A DNA stretch of 64,000 nt from Silene latifolia (lineage: Eukaryota > Streptophyta > Magnoliopsida > Caryophyllales > Caryophyllaceae): NCBI RefSeq assembly GCF_048544455.1, contig NC_133538.1, forward strand, positions 438,834,311 through 438,898,310, read 5' to 3'. The translations under genes were made by a program, and so were the position numbers. Positions within the stretch are counted from its first letter, which is position 1, and each line of letters starts with the position of its first letter. Of the stretch, positions 1 through 13,439 are shown piece after piece. The notes under the pieces were generated by a model. The model was given only the letters and a program-made list of their open reading frames with translations. It had not been told where the DNA came from and did not search any database.

Positions 1-147
1 CTTGGTTACATGGAGTAAGAGGAGATAGTGATTGACAAGATAGCTTCGGATGACAACATCGCGGATCCTCTCACTAAACCGTTGAATTATGATAAGCATG
101 AAGGGCACGTTATTTCCATGGGAATCAAACGTGTTCCTGAGTTGTAG
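1..147 (+). pseudogene. Ty1/copia pol, C-terminal end of RNase H
   Basis: The frame starting at base 1 reads to a stop at 145-147 and ends with a peptide containing the motif ASDDNIADPLTKPL, the usual C-terminus of plant Ty1/copia polyproteins just after RNase H. A stop codon (taa, 16-18) lies upstream in the same frame, so this copy is already broken or frameshifted. The rest of the polyprotein is to the left of the window. The position, about 0.8 kb upstream of an LTR in the same orientation, fits the 3' end of an element on the + strand. Confidence 0.85.
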
Positions 148-930
148 TAGTTGATTATGGATTCGATACATTATCTTTTTCATATACTATTTATAACTTC
201 ATCGTTTTATTATAAAATTTTGTTTTTCATGTGGATTGTACTGACAACATTGAACGCCACAAAGTGAACTGAATTACATTATATTTGTTTTGGTCCGTAA
301 TCGCCTACATGAGCTGATAACTCGGCTATTATATTGTGCGAAATGATTGATGGTGGGTTCAACGAGCCATAAGTCAAACGGTTGGCTGATCGATCACAGA
401 TGCGAGTTATAACGATACTTCGTAGGACAAAATTGTGACAACATAATGGAGTCCTAAATGTTTAAAAACGTTCGGTGCCAGGTCGTGGATTGGACGTCCA
501 TTGTGTTCCTAGAGTCGATTATTTTGACTATCGACTGTCTCTTGAGATTAAGGCAGTTTTTGGGTGACTTTGGTTTCTTTCTCATGGTCTCGCCGTAACA
601 GAGGCTAAGCGATTTTTTCGGGTCATTTCATACTGTGCTTATCTTTGCAGGGATTCGAGTTGAAGAAAATATCCAACCTTTATCGAGTTTAGTTATTTCT
701 CGGGGCCACTCGAGGAGTTGTAGAATCAAAATGCATGGCCATGCTCGAATGATGAGTCGTTTATCAGTTAAGTTACTCTCTAGTCGGGGAAACCACTCTT
801 GATATTGATCACTTGTAAAATACGACCGTTGTGAATACGGATTTTGCAAATTGTTTTTCATTGAGTGGGAGAAATTTTAGGATATGAGAATCGATTATCG
901 CAAATACACTGGTGAGGACAAGTGGGAGAT
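148..930 (+). other. 3' untranslated part of the copia element with polypurine tract
   Basis: Non-coding stretch between the pol stop and the 3' LTR. Its last bases (about 911-929) are purine-rich, GGTGAGGACAAGTGGGAGA, and lie directly against the LTR start, as expected for the polypurine tract that primes plus-strand synthesis. Short ORFs here do not resemble anything I know. Confidence 0.6.
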
Positions 931-1975
931 TGTTGGAGCTTGTGTCCTCCACAATTAGTGTGATAACATTTAGAAATCTCTTATAGGTTCACAAGGGTAT
1001 ACTTAGTATTTTATCAGTTGATTAACGATTACTTAATAACGGTTGGCTTGCTAGAAAGTTTGACGTTATTATCATACTGATGGCGGTGATTAACTGGTCC
1101 CTAAAAGTCACACCTAAAGGATGTGTTTAAGAGATGTGATTATGGAAACGTAATCACATTGATGCCTTATATGACTAAAAGGTTAGTCCATGTATTTGAC
1201 TAAACAGTTAGTCAATGTGATGATGAGACGATTATTTAATACAATTAAATAATATTAGCTGAGACGAATTAACTGTCAATTCGTAAATTGAATATAAGCT
1301 GTTATATTTAATTAATGTATATAATGTTAGTTTAAACGAATTAAGATGTTAATTCGTGATTAAATGTTACCAGTTATATTTAATTAGCGAATTATAAATA
1401 TGTTATATTTATAGTTAATGTATATATTATGCGGAATTGTCATAATAAAATGTTGACAGACCGGTATTAATAAATCGACTACAAACTGTTGATTGTGGAC
1501 TTATTAAATACATGTTAACATAATTGACAATAGATAAATATACACATTATATATAATTAGATAATAACCGAAAATAATAGGATTTTATCCTTATTTTGGT
1601 TGTTGCTAAAACCGAAAGGAAAGAAAAATCTCACCTAACACTCTCCCTCACACGGTTTTAAGGGGAGTAGGGGACTCATTTTTCTAACCTAATTCACTTG
1701 ACCTAATTCTCTCATCATTCACACAAAAAAACCTAAAAAATTAATTTACATTTTTTGGGATCTATTCTAGCAAGAACAAGGGCATTTCTCATAGCATCTT
1801 GGGTGCAACGATTAAGCGAATATCGATTTCGATATTGTTCTTAGGCCATATTGCTAGGACCGAAGGTTGATCTCTACTATTTTGTTTATGCAATTTCATT
1901 TATGACTAGTTTTCATAATCATAATTTCGTTATAATCCTAATAATTTTAAAGGAAGTATACCGATATTTCCTACA
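931..1975 (+). mobile_element. 3' LTR of Ty1/copia element
   Basis: The 1045-bp LTR starts TGTTGGAGCTTGTGTCCTCC and ends CCTACA, so it keeps the TG...CA termini. It is the same family as the LTRs at 40661-41631 (same strand) and about 47750-48487 (opposite strand). It lacks the tRNA-like insertion those two carry, and so represents a different subfamily. The 5' half of the element is outside the window, so a target-site duplication cannot be checked. Confidence 0.85.
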
Positions 1976-3050
1976 TATATAAGCAGTAGTTTATACTGCT
2001 GTTATTCTACTTTTAATTCAGCTTTCACGTTAGGTTTATTTTGTTAACACTATCCATTTTTATTCAACTGTAAATGCAGTAGTCTAGACTTCTTTTACTG
2101 CACTGTTATTCCACCATTATTCTGCTGTTAGTGCAGTATTATTCTGCATAAGTACTAGTTTATTCTGCTGTTATTCCACTGTTAGTCTACCATTATTTCA
2201 GTTTTACTGCTAGTTTTATTTTGTTAAAACTATTCATTTTTATTCAAGTGTAAATTTATTCAAGTGTAAATGCAGTAGTTTAGACTGCTTTTAGTCCACT
2301 GTTGTCCCACCATCACTCTGCTATTATTGCACTATTATTCTGCATAAGGACTAGTTTATTCTGCTTTTATTCCACTATTATTCTGCGTATGGGGCTAGTT
2401 TATTCGGCTGGTATTCCACTGTTAGTCTATCATTATTTTAGCCTTCCTGTTAGTTTTATTTTTTTCATACTATTCATTTTTATTCTATTCATTTTTATTC
2501 AAGTGTAAATGCTGTCGTTTAGACTGCTTTTAGTCCACTGTTATTGTACCATTACTCTGATGTTATTGTAGTATTATTCCGCATAATGAGCAGTTATTCT
2601 GTTGTTATTGCACTATTAGTCTACTCTTATTCCACTGTTATTCTAGTTTAATTAAGCCTTCCTATTACTTTTACTTTCTACAAACACTATCCATTTCTAT
2701 TTAACTGTAAATGGCGGTTTTTACTCAACTGTAATTCAATTGTTATTCCACCGTTATTCTGCTGTTATTGCACTGTTATTCCGCATAATAAGTTGTTTAT
2801 TCTGCTGTTATTCCACTGTTAGTCTGCTGTTATTCCACTATTAGTCTACTGTTATTCCACTGTTATTCTAATTTAATTCAGCTTTTCTATTACTTTTACT
2901 TTGTTCAAACACTGTCCATTTCTATTCAACTGTAAATGGCGGTTTTACTCTACTATAATTCTATTGTTATTTCACCATTATTCTACTGCTATTGCACTAT
3001 TATTCTGATAAGGACTTCTGTTATTCCATTGTTATTCTATAAATAGTAGT
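1976..3050. repeat. Degenerate tandem repeat, about 11-bp words
   Basis: About 1.1 kb of loosely repeated words such as CTGTTATTCCA, CTGTTATTCTG and TGCACTATTATTC, with larger partly repeated blocks of about 200 bp (for example from 2040, 2240 and 2680). No coding signal. It looks like the outer, non-coding part of MULE E1 into which the copia element at the left edge inserted. Confidence 0.7.
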
Positions 3051-3470
3051 TAAACATTAAACATAAACAATAATTTGGAGCATAGTATTTACACAATAAA
3101 CATCAACATTCTAAGATATTAAAAACATTATTTTGAAGCAATAAATATTTTAAAGCAGGAACCCTGGACCATCATGGATATATTTTTATATCTTTATTCC
3201 GTTCTCTGACGCCTGCGCGCAGGTCCTTGCACAGTGCTCTCAACTTCCACTGATTGAACCTTGTTTTTCATTATTTGAAGTCTGTAAATCCACGCTTTCA
3301 ACATGAACTACAGCATTATAGAGTTCAACATGAACTGTCTGAATAAGAAGTTAAACTTTAAATGTAGTATCTGGTAGAGTTCAACATCATATTTCAGTTT
3401 CTTGTTTGTAAGAGTGAATGTAGTATCTGCAACGTGAGCATAAAAAGACGAATAATGTGTAGCTGTAACA
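3051..3470. other. Non-coding stretch with no recognised feature
   Basis: AT-rich DNA between the tandem repeat and the first GTGTAATT-type repeat block. I see no gene or element end in it. Confidence 0.5.
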
Positions 3471-3955
3471 TTCAAAAGTGTAATTCTGACGGATGAAAGA
3501 GTAATTTTAACTACTAATGGTGTGATTCTAAGCAGGAAAAGTATTATGTAATTATTATGGTAGATAAGTACAATTGTAATTGCAGTCGTACAAAGTGTTA
3601 TTTTAACAGCTAAAATTTTTATTATAACAGAGAAAGGTTCTAAATTTGTAAACAGCAATTCTAATAGGAGAAAGTATAATTGTAACAGAGAAAAGTGTAA
3701 TTTTGACTAGTAAAGGTGTGATTGTAACAGACAAAATCTGGAAGTTTCTAAAGTGTTATTCTAATAGTAACAAGTATAATTGTAACAGACAAAAGTGTAA
3801 TTTTAACAACCAAAAGGGTTAATGCAACAGAGAAGCTGTAAGTTTATAAACTGTAATTGTAATAGTAAAAAGTATAATTTTAACAACTAAAAGTGTAATT
3901 CTAACGACTAAAAGTGTAATTTCAAGGAAGATATAATTTTAACAAATAAATGGGT
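3470..3955 (+). repeat. E1 short repeat block, AGTGTAATTNTAAC type
   Basis: Degenerate repeats of about 20-22 bp, of the form AAAAGTGTAATTNTAACNNAC, lie upstream of the transposase gene. Here the + strand carries the AGTGTAAT orientation, opposite to the blocks inside the transposase introns. Confidence 0.8.
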
Positions 3956-4519
3956 TACTTTAATATTGTTATGAAAAGAATTGATAATAATGACACTATT
4001 GACAGATAATATTGAGCACAATGGAAAACGAAAGCCGAATGAGGAAGAATTTTGTAGGGACGTTAAAGCTAAGTTCACCCCCTATGTTGGACAGGAATTT
4101 CTGGAAATAGAGGAAGCAGCGACATTTTATAGAATTTATGTTGTTGCTTGTGGTTTTGATGTGCGTAAGTACACGACTAAGAGATGGCGTGGCGGGGAAA
4201 TAAAATCTAAACTGTTGGTTTGCAACCGGGAGGGGTTCAAACATAAGGGACAATTGGAGTGTAGTGGCCGCCAGGACTCAGGTAGGAGACACAAAGTCAG
4301 GCGCGTTGGTTGCAAAGCGAGGATTAGGCTATTCATGAGGAATGGGGAATTAATAATTGACAGATTCCACAGTGGCCACAACCATGAACTCGTATCAGCC
4401 AGAGATAGAGAGTTTCAAAAGTTGGCATGCAACATAACAGACTACCACAAAATTATAATCCTTTATAATTCAAGGGTGAGTATTCCAGTTTTTCTGAAGT
4501 TAGCCTTCGCCTTCTTGAA

Positions 4520-4870
4520 CTTACAGTATTGTTGGTTAGAATTACACTTTGTTTGAGTCATTGGAATTATACATTTGTCTGTCAAAATTACACTTTTGTA
4601 TATTACAATTATACATATATCCGTCAAAGTTACAATTTATATTGTCAAAATTACAGTTTTGTTGATTACAATTACACTTTTCTTCATTACAATTACACTT
4701 ATTTAAGACATCTGTTAACTTTATTTTGTTAGAATTACACATTTGTCTGCTAAAATTACACTTTTTCCTACTATAATTACACTTTTTCTTGTTAAAATAA
4801 CACTTTTGTTTTTTGAATTTATACTTTTGTATCTGTTTTAATTACATTTTTGTTGATTAAAATACATACA
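4520..4870 (-). repeat. E1 short repeat block filling transposase intron 1
   Basis: The 421-bp intron between exons 1 and 2 is almost wholly made of AATTACACTTTTGT-type units on the + strand, the reverse complement of the AGTGTAATT units. The sense strand of the pre-mRNA is therefore U-rich. Confidence 0.8.
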
Positions 4871-6060
4871 TCTAAAAGATTGTCAATAATCAACAGCTGA
4901 AGATAGGAGCAACGAAGACTTACAAAATTTTGAACGAACATGTTAATGGGTTTGAAAACATCGGAGCTAGTTTAAATGATTTTAAGAACTTTCACAGAGA
5001 TGTGAAATGCTACATTCATGAACGGGATGGTCAAATGTTCGTGGACCACTTTAAGGAATTGGCTGTTACTAGGCCAGGGTTCTTCTTTGACTATGATGTT
5101 GATTCTGACGGTAGCCTTAGTAAAGCTATATGAGCCGACGGAATCGCTAGAAGGAACTACTCAGTTTTTGGGGATGCAGTGTCGTTCGATCCGACGTATT
5201 CCACCAATAAGTATGACATGTCCTTCACACCTTTCACTGGGGTTGATAACCATAAACGATCAGTCACTTTCTGTGGAGCGCTTGTTGCTCATAAGGATGC
5301 AGACTCGTTTAAATGGGTTTTTACCCGTTTTCTGGCTGCGATGGGTGGGAAAGAGCCTAAGTATATTATCATCGATCAGGATGCAGGTATTCTTAAAGCG
5401 GTGCCATTGGTGTTCAAGACAGCACGGCACCGATATTGTATGTGGCATATCATGAACAAGGTGCCAAGCAAGTTTGGAATGACGAGAGACGATTATTCAG
5501 ACTTTTTAAAGAAATTGAATGCCATCATATGGGATGAAGACATTGAAGCGGCAGAGTTCGATGCAAAATGGGAAGAAATTGGTAGGGAACACAATGTTAA
5601 TAACATTGACTGGTTCCAAGAAATGTACGCTAAAAGGAATCAGTGGGTTATGGCTCATTGTAGGGACCTAGATATGGGGGGTATTATGAGGACAACCCAA
5701 AGATCAGAGAGCGAAAATAGTTTTTTTAAGAGATTTGAGAGTAAGTCAGGAACATTAGTTGAGTTTTCGATGCGTTTTGACAGCGCGATGGACCAGCAAA
5801 GACACACACAGAAACAGATTGACAACTGTAACAGACACACTTTCCCTGTAATATCAACGCATCTAGCTATCGAAGTGCACGAGGCGCAAGTGTACAGCCA
5901 TAAAGTATTCGAGGAATTTCAAGAAGAGGCCAAGTGCTCAATCGGTACTTGTAAAAGCAGAGGATTTACTGAGTGTGACTCTTTAGAGGTGATCACTGTA
6001 AGAGATGTAAACAGGGACAGAAATTATGAGGTCACATACTGCCCAGGTATCATTCTGTAG

Positions 6061-6364
6061 CAGTTGTTTGTTAAAATTATACTTTTATCCGTTACAATTA
6101 TACTTTTGTGTATTAAAATTACACTTAGGGGTGTTAAAATTATAGTTTGGGTTGTTACAATAATACTTTGGGTTGCTAAAGTTATACTTTATGCCATTAA
6201 AATTACACTTTTGTTCATTAAAATTACACTTTGGGTTGTTAAAATTACAAAATTGGTTAAAATTATACTGTGTTGTTAAAGTTATACTTTTTTCCGTTAA
6301 AATCACACTTTTATTGATTGAAATTACACTTTTGAGTATTACAGTCACACTTTCTTCTGACTGA
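6061..6364 (-). repeat. E1 short repeat block filling transposase intron 2
   Basis: About 20 units of the type GTTAAAATTACACTTTTG occupy nearly the whole intron between exons 2 and 3, in the same orientation as in intron 1. Confidence 0.8.
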
Positions 6365-7002
6365 TTTAACTAACATATTACTCTATATTGTTGAACTAGA
6401 TACATTGAAAGCCACTTGTAGCTGCAGAATGCTTGAGAGGAAAGGCATTCTTTGCCTGCATGTCATATGGATTTACTCGTCAAACGGAGTGAAGATTATT
6501 CCAGAACAATATGTTGTTCAAAGATGGTGTAAAGATGCAAGGTTGTCTAAAATGTTCGATTGTAATGGTGAAGCAACTGAGGACGTTGATATAATAGATG
6601 GAAAACAGATTGCGATGTCAGTAATGTGGTCGGAGATTCATCAGACAGTTGGTATGCTCATGGGAAAAATGAAGAATGATGTCGACAACTTTTCTAGTCT
6701 AATTAGACAGTTTAAGGGGAAACTTTCACCATTAGGATCACCATTGAATAAACAACAACAGTTGGAGAAAATTCTTGGATGTTCTCTTAGTCAGGAGATA
6801 ACCATTTTGCCGCCCAAGAAATCCAAGAACAAGGGGAGCGGAAAGAGAATGTTGTCGATGAAGGAAAAAGCAGTTGCTTTGGCAAGGAAGCCAAAACGTA
6901 TGTGTAAAAATTGCAAACGATTACCTAACCATGACAAAAGGAACTGCCCCAACCCATTCGCAGAGCACCCACCATTGTCGCAATAATCAGCACCCTCGTC
7001 GG

Positions 7003-7125
7003 AGGAAGAAGAAGAAGAAGAAGAAGAAGAAGAAGAAGAAGAAGAAGAAGAAGAAGAAGAAGAAGAAGAAGAAGAAGAAGAAGAAGAAGAAGAAGAAGAA
7101 GAAGAAGAAGAAGAAGAAGAAGAAT
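7003..7125 (+). repeat. (GAA)n microsatellite
   Basis: About 40 GAA units directly after the transposase stop codons. In the transposase frame they would encode a poly-Glu tail if the TAA at 6984-6986 were absent, so the tail may once have been coding. Long poly-Ser, poly-Leu and poly-Lys ORFs in the other frames are artefacts of this repeat. Confidence 0.9.
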
Positions 7126-7374
7126 AAGAAGGCATCTTAGAATAATCATTATAATACCTAATAAGTAGTACATTTTTTTGGGTATGTCTACACAAAATAC
7201 GAGGTACAACATGATGTTTTGTATTGTGTTTAGACATCAAACTGTCAGGAAGGCAACTAGTCGCCTTTGGTATTACAATGTATTTTGTTGAAGTATCTTT
7301 TATTGGACGAAACAGTTATAATGTGCTAAACCAGAACGTTTCATTTTTCACTCTTGACTATTATGACAAATTAT

Positions 7375-7875
7375 GTTCTTACAATTACACATATCTAGGG
7401 AATAAAATTGCAATGGCCTCATATCACACTTAGGGTAGGATTGTTATGATCAGAATTACACTTAAACTACTTATAATTACAGAGTATGCAATTTCAGTTA
7501 CACTTCATCTATAGTAAAACCTTATAACATAGTTAAGTGTTCATTCAAAAGTATAATTTTAACTTTGACAAGTATAACTCTAAAGGGAAAAAGTATAATT
7601 CTAACAGACTAAAGTGTAATTGTAAGCTACCAAAGTATAATTTTAACTTTAAAAAGTATAACTTCAATGGACAAAAGTGTAATTGTAACAAACAAAAGTA
7701 TACTTTTTACTTTAAAAGTATAATTTTAACTGACAACCTCGTAATTTAAGCAATTACTGATAAATATTATTGCACCATCTTTTGCCTTTTAAAATAACAT
7801 TTATATTTTGTGTAATGTAAGGTCTATCTGTCACTGATATGGCCGGTTAGAATTACACTTCTGACTTATTAGAAT
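7375..7875. repeat. E1 short repeat block between the convergent genes
   Basis: Units of the AGTATAATTNTAAC type fill 7537-7740. Single units in the opposite orientation lie on both sides (about 7380-7500 and 7845-7900). This is the inter-gene space where the two transcripts converge and where the repeat orientation changes. Confidence 0.75.
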
Positions 7876-10544
7876 TACACTTTTTTGTATTACAGCCACA
7901 CTTTCTTCTTACTGATTTAACTAACATATTACTCACAATTGTTGAACTAAATACATTCTTTGCCGGCATGTCATATGTATTAACATAAAACACCTTGTCT
8001 TATAGAATGTTGACAAAATTTACAACCACAAAAACTAACTGTCTAGATGAAGGTTGCTAACATCTACAGATAATACAAAGTATGAAATAAGTGTTTACAT
8101 AGCCAAGGCAATATTCCCACAAAAACTTAACTACTAAATTAAGGATGTTATTTTTTCACATTGGCACGGGGCAGTCTACGCTTCTATTGTAATATCTTCC
8201 ACAGTTTGTCCTTCGTGCTAACAAAGGCTTTGACCTTCTCGAGCACACCTTCGCGCAAAACGTTCATGTCTGCTAGAACGAGGGTAGCTATCAGCTGGAT
8301 CACCAAATAGCGCCTTGATTTCTTCTTCTCAAGGTCTTCATGCTGAAAAGGAAGACCCTCGTATAAGAGCATAGCCATCATGGTGAAAGACCCGACTGCT
8401 GGTTGAGAGTAGGTGACATCCCGCTGAAAGGTATCTGCCGCAACGCATAATTAGGAATTTCCCGTGCCCTAGTGTTCTTCTTATCCTTATCCCGTGATTC
8501 TAAATAATCACTCACTGCGCTAGCCTGCAAATGTACATAATTACCTCAACAAACTGATTGAACAAAAAAGATAGCATTCGGAAGAAAGGGATGGACAATA
8601 TCTTACAATTAAACGCGCCGCTCTTCCAAATCGCGACTTTTTCAAATCGAATGCCTTTGCCCGTCCGAAGAAGTCGATCGTATTTGATTTGTGATTGATA
8701 CATACGCATGCGAAATGGTCGTCAATGCAGAACGGGACAAATAGCATGTCTGTTGTCAAGTTAAAGGTTCGCTCACTGTCGACGATGAAGGTGTCCCAGA
8801 GCTGGTACAGGTTGTCATAGTTGCTGTCTGATTGTGTGCCTGGTTGTTCAAACATCTCAAGCAATCCCAACAGTATATCCTTTAAAAGGCAATAGTGAAC
8901 ATGATTAATGTGGTTACTTTGTCACCTAAATTGACACTATTGTCCCTTATAATTACACTTAACACGGTTAGAATGACACTTTTGTTGATTAAAAGAACTA
9001 AAGTGAAACATTCACATAATATAATTGTAAGTTAGAAAAGTGTCATTCTAAGTAACGAAGGTGTAATAGAACTGGGCATAAATATGATGCAATGGTTAAT
9101 GGATTTACCATGTGACGTATACCAAAGAATGACATCCTCATTTGCTCGCCATATTCCTCCTTCTCCAAATGGTTCATCAAAATCGACCAGCACTCGATGA
9201 CATTCAACGACATAAGGTTTTGCAACAGGGGGACATAATGTCAGCTCTCCGAAGCGTTGCGTGACGGGTGTACCAGACCAGCTGTTCACTGCACTCCGTA
9301 ATATTAAAGAAGTCGTTAATTAAAGTAGAATAAATGTGAAAAATAATCTGAGTATCCTTGATTAAAGAAGTCGTTAATTAAGACAGATTAACAGACCGTT
9401 CATCATAATTGTGGTCATCTAACAAGCAATAGTCGGCAACATGCTTCCTCCTCTGTTTAATCTCCTTGATTAACGCTTGGTTACTCCGGAGCATCTTGGA
9501 CACCACATTTGTGTTGAGACCACCTCTACCACAGTCGAGAGAGTAGCCCAACCCGTTCCCCTTCCCACGAGGATGGCTCTTAACAGATGATAGCGCTTTA
9601 CCAGATGGAATGCGCATGGCAACAGGTGTCACTTCCATAACGGGCTCTTCAGATTCAGTTACGCGCGCACGTTTTGTGGATTCCGGCCCTATGTCACCAT
9701 CTGTTTTCCTCTTAACAGCATTCAACTTTCTTGTCAACGGATGTCCAGCAGTTGCTTTGAAATAGCCAACCCGCATCAAGATGTCCTCTCTGATACTGTT
9801 AATGTCACAGAGGACGAGTGTTGCAGCAATCTCAGCACGGTAAAAACTCATAGCATCCTCTTTCCCGAGGTCACATTGAAAAGGGCTTCTGCGGTAGAAC
9901 ATCATATGTAGCATCATGAAAACACCACAGTCATTTCTCGAATACCCTTGAGCTTGCCAGCTTAACTCTATGTTGACGATCTTAAACCCGCTGACCTTTG
10001 CCCCCTTAGACAGCCCTTTAGACACCAAATACTTCCCCATTATATTTACCTAAACATGAATAAGCGTCAGCGAGTTAACGTGGTACGACCCATATAAATT
10101 GGTTGACTTTTAGATATCGTACACTTACCGAAATATGCGCTATCCCTCCGTAAGGGAGCGTTTCTAATGGGTCATCGTATTTGCGGTTGTCGAGATAGTC
10201 AATCTGCTCGGTGAGAAAGTTGATGCACACGCAGCTGTAGTGATCACCGTCACCAGATAACACGGGCAGAAAGATCTGCATCGTATGTGGCTATTATCAG
10301 CAAAAGGAAACCTTAAAAACCATGATAAAAATTTACATGTTTTGTTACCTACCATGTCCGTGTCAAGCTGGAATGGTACACGGCAGAGTTCAGCCCAGGC
10401 ATCCCACCCACCAAAAATGTCTTCGTCTTTGTTCAATACTTTCCCAAGCTTTTGAGCATTCCAAATAGACCTTGTGGGGTCCTTATATTTGAAAAGTGTT
10501 AAATGTGTGATCAGATAATTAAAATAGCTATTTTATAAAAATAA

Positions 10545-10760
10545 AGTGAAACTTAAACCAAAAAATGTGTATTGTTAACACAGAAGAGTAATGTTAAAAT
10601 TATAATGTCAACAATAAAAAGTGTGATTCTAACGGCCAAAAGTATCATTTTAACGCACAAATGAGCAATTTTAACATATGAAAGAAGAATTTTAACTTTA
10701 AAATGTATAATTCTAATGGACAAATGTGTAATTTTAAGACACAAAGGTAACATTTGAACT
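10545..10760 (+). repeat. E1 short repeat block in a Ulp1-like gene intron
   Basis: AGTGTAATT-type units on the + strand, hence TTACACTTT in the sense strand of the minus-strand gene. Similar smaller groups lie at about 8930-9070. Confidence 0.7.
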
Positions 10761-11429
10761 TACAGTGTGACTTAGGCCAAAGAAACAACGGGATATGTCC
10801 GAAGGTTTCATGATATGGTTGAGTAGCAAGCACCAACCATCAATAACACTTGTCATGATTTGCTCCTGAGGGTTCAAAGTTGCAATATCTTCCCGCGTAA
10901 TGAAATAAAACTCGCTGAATTGGACCAATCGTTCACTACAACCCAAAATTCACTTAGTCAACAATATATTTATATAATTAGGAAAGTTTAGGGCCTCTTG
11001 TAAAAATTTAATACACTTACAGCTCGGAAAACGCGTCTGACTGATTGAACGCATAGTCAATCAAGTATTTCCTCTCACTAAACATTGGCAGCAGGAGCTC
11101 CTGACTGAATGCTAGGTTTCTCGTCGCAAAGCACAATTCAGGATTAGGTGCCCCACAATCAATAGAACACCCAAGGTTCTCAATGACGTGATCCATGCAC
11201 GGTAAGGGCTCACTCGAGTGAAGTAAAAAAGGATGGTAGCTCAGATCACTGTGAGGGACGTACGGTACCGGGATAGGAATGTCGGCGTTCTGTGCCTCTG
11301 GTACTACGTCAGCTGTTACCTCTCTGGGCTCGATAGTCCCTCCCGAAGACTTCACGGCATCATCCTCCACTGCCGCATCTGTAATAAAAATAGTGTTATT
11401 TCATCATCAGAAAGTAAGTGAAACTGTGG

Positions 11430-11755
11430 CAGAGAAAAAAAAAAAGTTTAGTAGACAAAATTATAATTCAAAGAAAATTAAGTGTTATTTTATCACAAAA
11501 AAGTCTACTTTTAACTAAAAATAGTGTAATTCAAGCAGACAAAAGTGTAATTGTAAGTTACAAAAGTATAATTTTAACTTAAAAAAGTGTAATTGTAGCA
11601 GAGAAAAATGTAATTCTAACAACATAAAGTGTTATTTTAACTAAAAATTGTCTAATTGCAGAAGACAAAAGTGTAATTCTTAGAAATAAAAGTGTTATTG
11701 TAACTTCAAAAAGTGTAACTTTAGCAGGGAAAAATGTAACTCTAACAAAAAAACT
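11430..11755 (+). repeat. E1 short repeat block in a Ulp1-like gene intron
   Basis: About fifteen AAAGTGTAATTCTAAC-type units between the linker exon and the exon ending at 11018, oriented as in the other introns of this gene. Confidence 0.75.
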
Positions 11756-13439
11756 TCATCCATGGCACTTCTAAACTCTGAAGGTCAATGCATTACCTCC
11801 GTGATCCTTCACTGCAGCCCCATCCACCACCTTTTCTACCGCTGTCTGAGGACTTGTTTCCAAATTTGCCTCATCATTATTCCACCCCCCCCCCCCCCTC
11901 ATTTTCAGCATGCACAGATATTGGGTGCTCCTCAAACAAATACAGCGTTTATGTCCGCAGAGAATATACGATTTGTCCATTCTACGTCCATAAATTCCTT
12001 TGCCTGCAACGCAAATACATATTTCGGCTGCTCGTTACCCTTTAACAACCGCTCATCATTCGTAGCGCTTCCGCCGTTTCCGGCACCCTCTTCATAATGT
12101 TGTTCGGCTGCGCGCTCTACGTCACATATCTCAGATGTTGAGAATAGGAACTGAGTTGCAGGTGGTGCAACTTCTATGTTCTGATCTACCACCAAAGCAT
12201 TATCCGCTCAGGCTCCGCATCTTCAGGCCCACTAAATTCCAAAGATTTCGAATCCACTTGTACAGCATCGTCTAATGTTGCGGTAACCACTACTGTACTT
12301 TCACATTGGATACCAACCTCAGCATTCCCCTCCCCAATCTTGTCATCGTCCTTGTCCGTCTCGGCATTCATAACTTCACTCACATGCACATCCGTTCCCG
12401 TAGTGTCCGGGGCCAATTTCACCAATTCTGTTACCTCACCGATTCCTTGGTCTTCTCTGGCCGGCATTTCTACTCGGCGCTCCGCTTCAATAATCTTTGC
12501 AGACGAAAATAGGAATTGAGTGACAGGTGGATCAGCGTCGGTGGGCCCATCCTCCTCATTTTTTTGGTCAGCTATCTGAGGTTCCCCGGCCACAGGCACC
12601 CCCATGTCCATAGTCTGCTCTTGTTCCTTTGCAGCAGCAGCATTCGCATAGAACTTCTTCTCAGCCTCATCAACATCTTCTTTTGAATAATACTCTAGGA
12701 GAACTTCCCGGTCAAATTTAGGTGGTCCGTCAACAGCCACCTCCTTCTCAACTACCTTCCTCCTTTTGTAAATAACAGAAATATCACAAGTACTACAATC
12801 GTTCACGTTGGTGTCCTTAATGTAATCGTCTCTGTTAGCAGCATCCTTAAATTCAGGCGTGCTGTAAAACTGAACCGCCTCCATTATCTGTTGTGTAGAT
12901 ACCTCCCATGCTTTCTCAATGGCTACTTCATCCGAAACAATTGAGATGGCCACCGTGCCTTCGAGGTCTGTACCAACATCTACAGTCACCTCTTTCTCAT
13001 TATCGTATCCATCATCCTCCATATCATCACCATCCTCCTCATCCTCAACATCATCACCATTCTCATCATCTCCCTCATCCTCATCACCATTGTCCTCCTC
13101 TTCATCATCATCCCCAACCTGCTGCTCGTATCCGTCGTCATCTACCTCGTCATTCTGATACTGATCACCTGGACTTTGTTGCAGCACAGGAGCTGATTTC
13201 ACGGAACGGTTTATTCGTTCAGCTATCTCCTGCATTTCCACAGCATAATCCTGCATACTTTGGCTTTGAAAGAATGATTGCGTGCATTGTGTAGCAACAG
13301 GGTCACTAGAATAGTTCAGACCCCCTGTTAACCTTTTGAGCGTCATGGCTGCATCTGCATACTATGAATAGAAGACAGTAGCATTCCTTTGCATCTTCAA
13401 GTAAAGCTCAAGCACATCCTACATTAAAATACAGATGTT

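Larger units (their letters stand above)
3990..6986 (+). pseudogene. FAR1/MuDR-type MULE transposase, three exons, one nonsense codon
   Basis: Exons 3990-4475, 4897-6046 and 6400-6986 join in phase at GT-AG borders. Exon 1 encodes a FAR1-type DNA-binding zinc finger (paired Cys, then RVGCKARIRLF and FHSGHNHEL). Exon 2 encodes the MULE transposase core: catalytic Asp in SFDPTYSTNKY, second Asp in IIIDQDAGI, then CMWHIMNKVPSKF and a Glu-rich GGIMRTTQRSESENSFF. Exon 3 encodes a SWIM zinc finger (CSCRMLERKGILCLH) and a CCHC knuckle (CKNCKRLPNHDKRNC). The protein would bind element ends and catalyse cut-and-paste transposition. A TGA at 5131-5133 sits where the homologous E2 protein has Trp (FWAD), so this copy is inactive without readthrough. 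First ATG at 3990. A domesticated FRS gene is less likely, given the stop and the repeat-filled introns. Confidence 0.85.

Noticed and set aside
3308..3658. Minus-strand ORF of 116 codons upstream of the transposase
   Set aside because: It overlaps the E1 short repeat block and its Ile/Thr-rich sequence follows from the repeat.
3990..6986. Domesticated host FRS/FAR1 transcription factor gene
   Set aside because: In-frame TGA, repeat-filled introns and pairing with a convergent Ulp1-like gene fit a MULE better than a host gene.
6791..7240. Long poly-Ser, poly-Leu and poly-Lys ORFs
   Set aside because: They are frame shadows of the (GAA)n microsatellite at 7003-7125.
12908..13294. Plus-strand His/Pro-rich and Ser-rich ORFs
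   Set aside because: Antisense of the acidic linker of the Ulp1-like gene; composition explains them.
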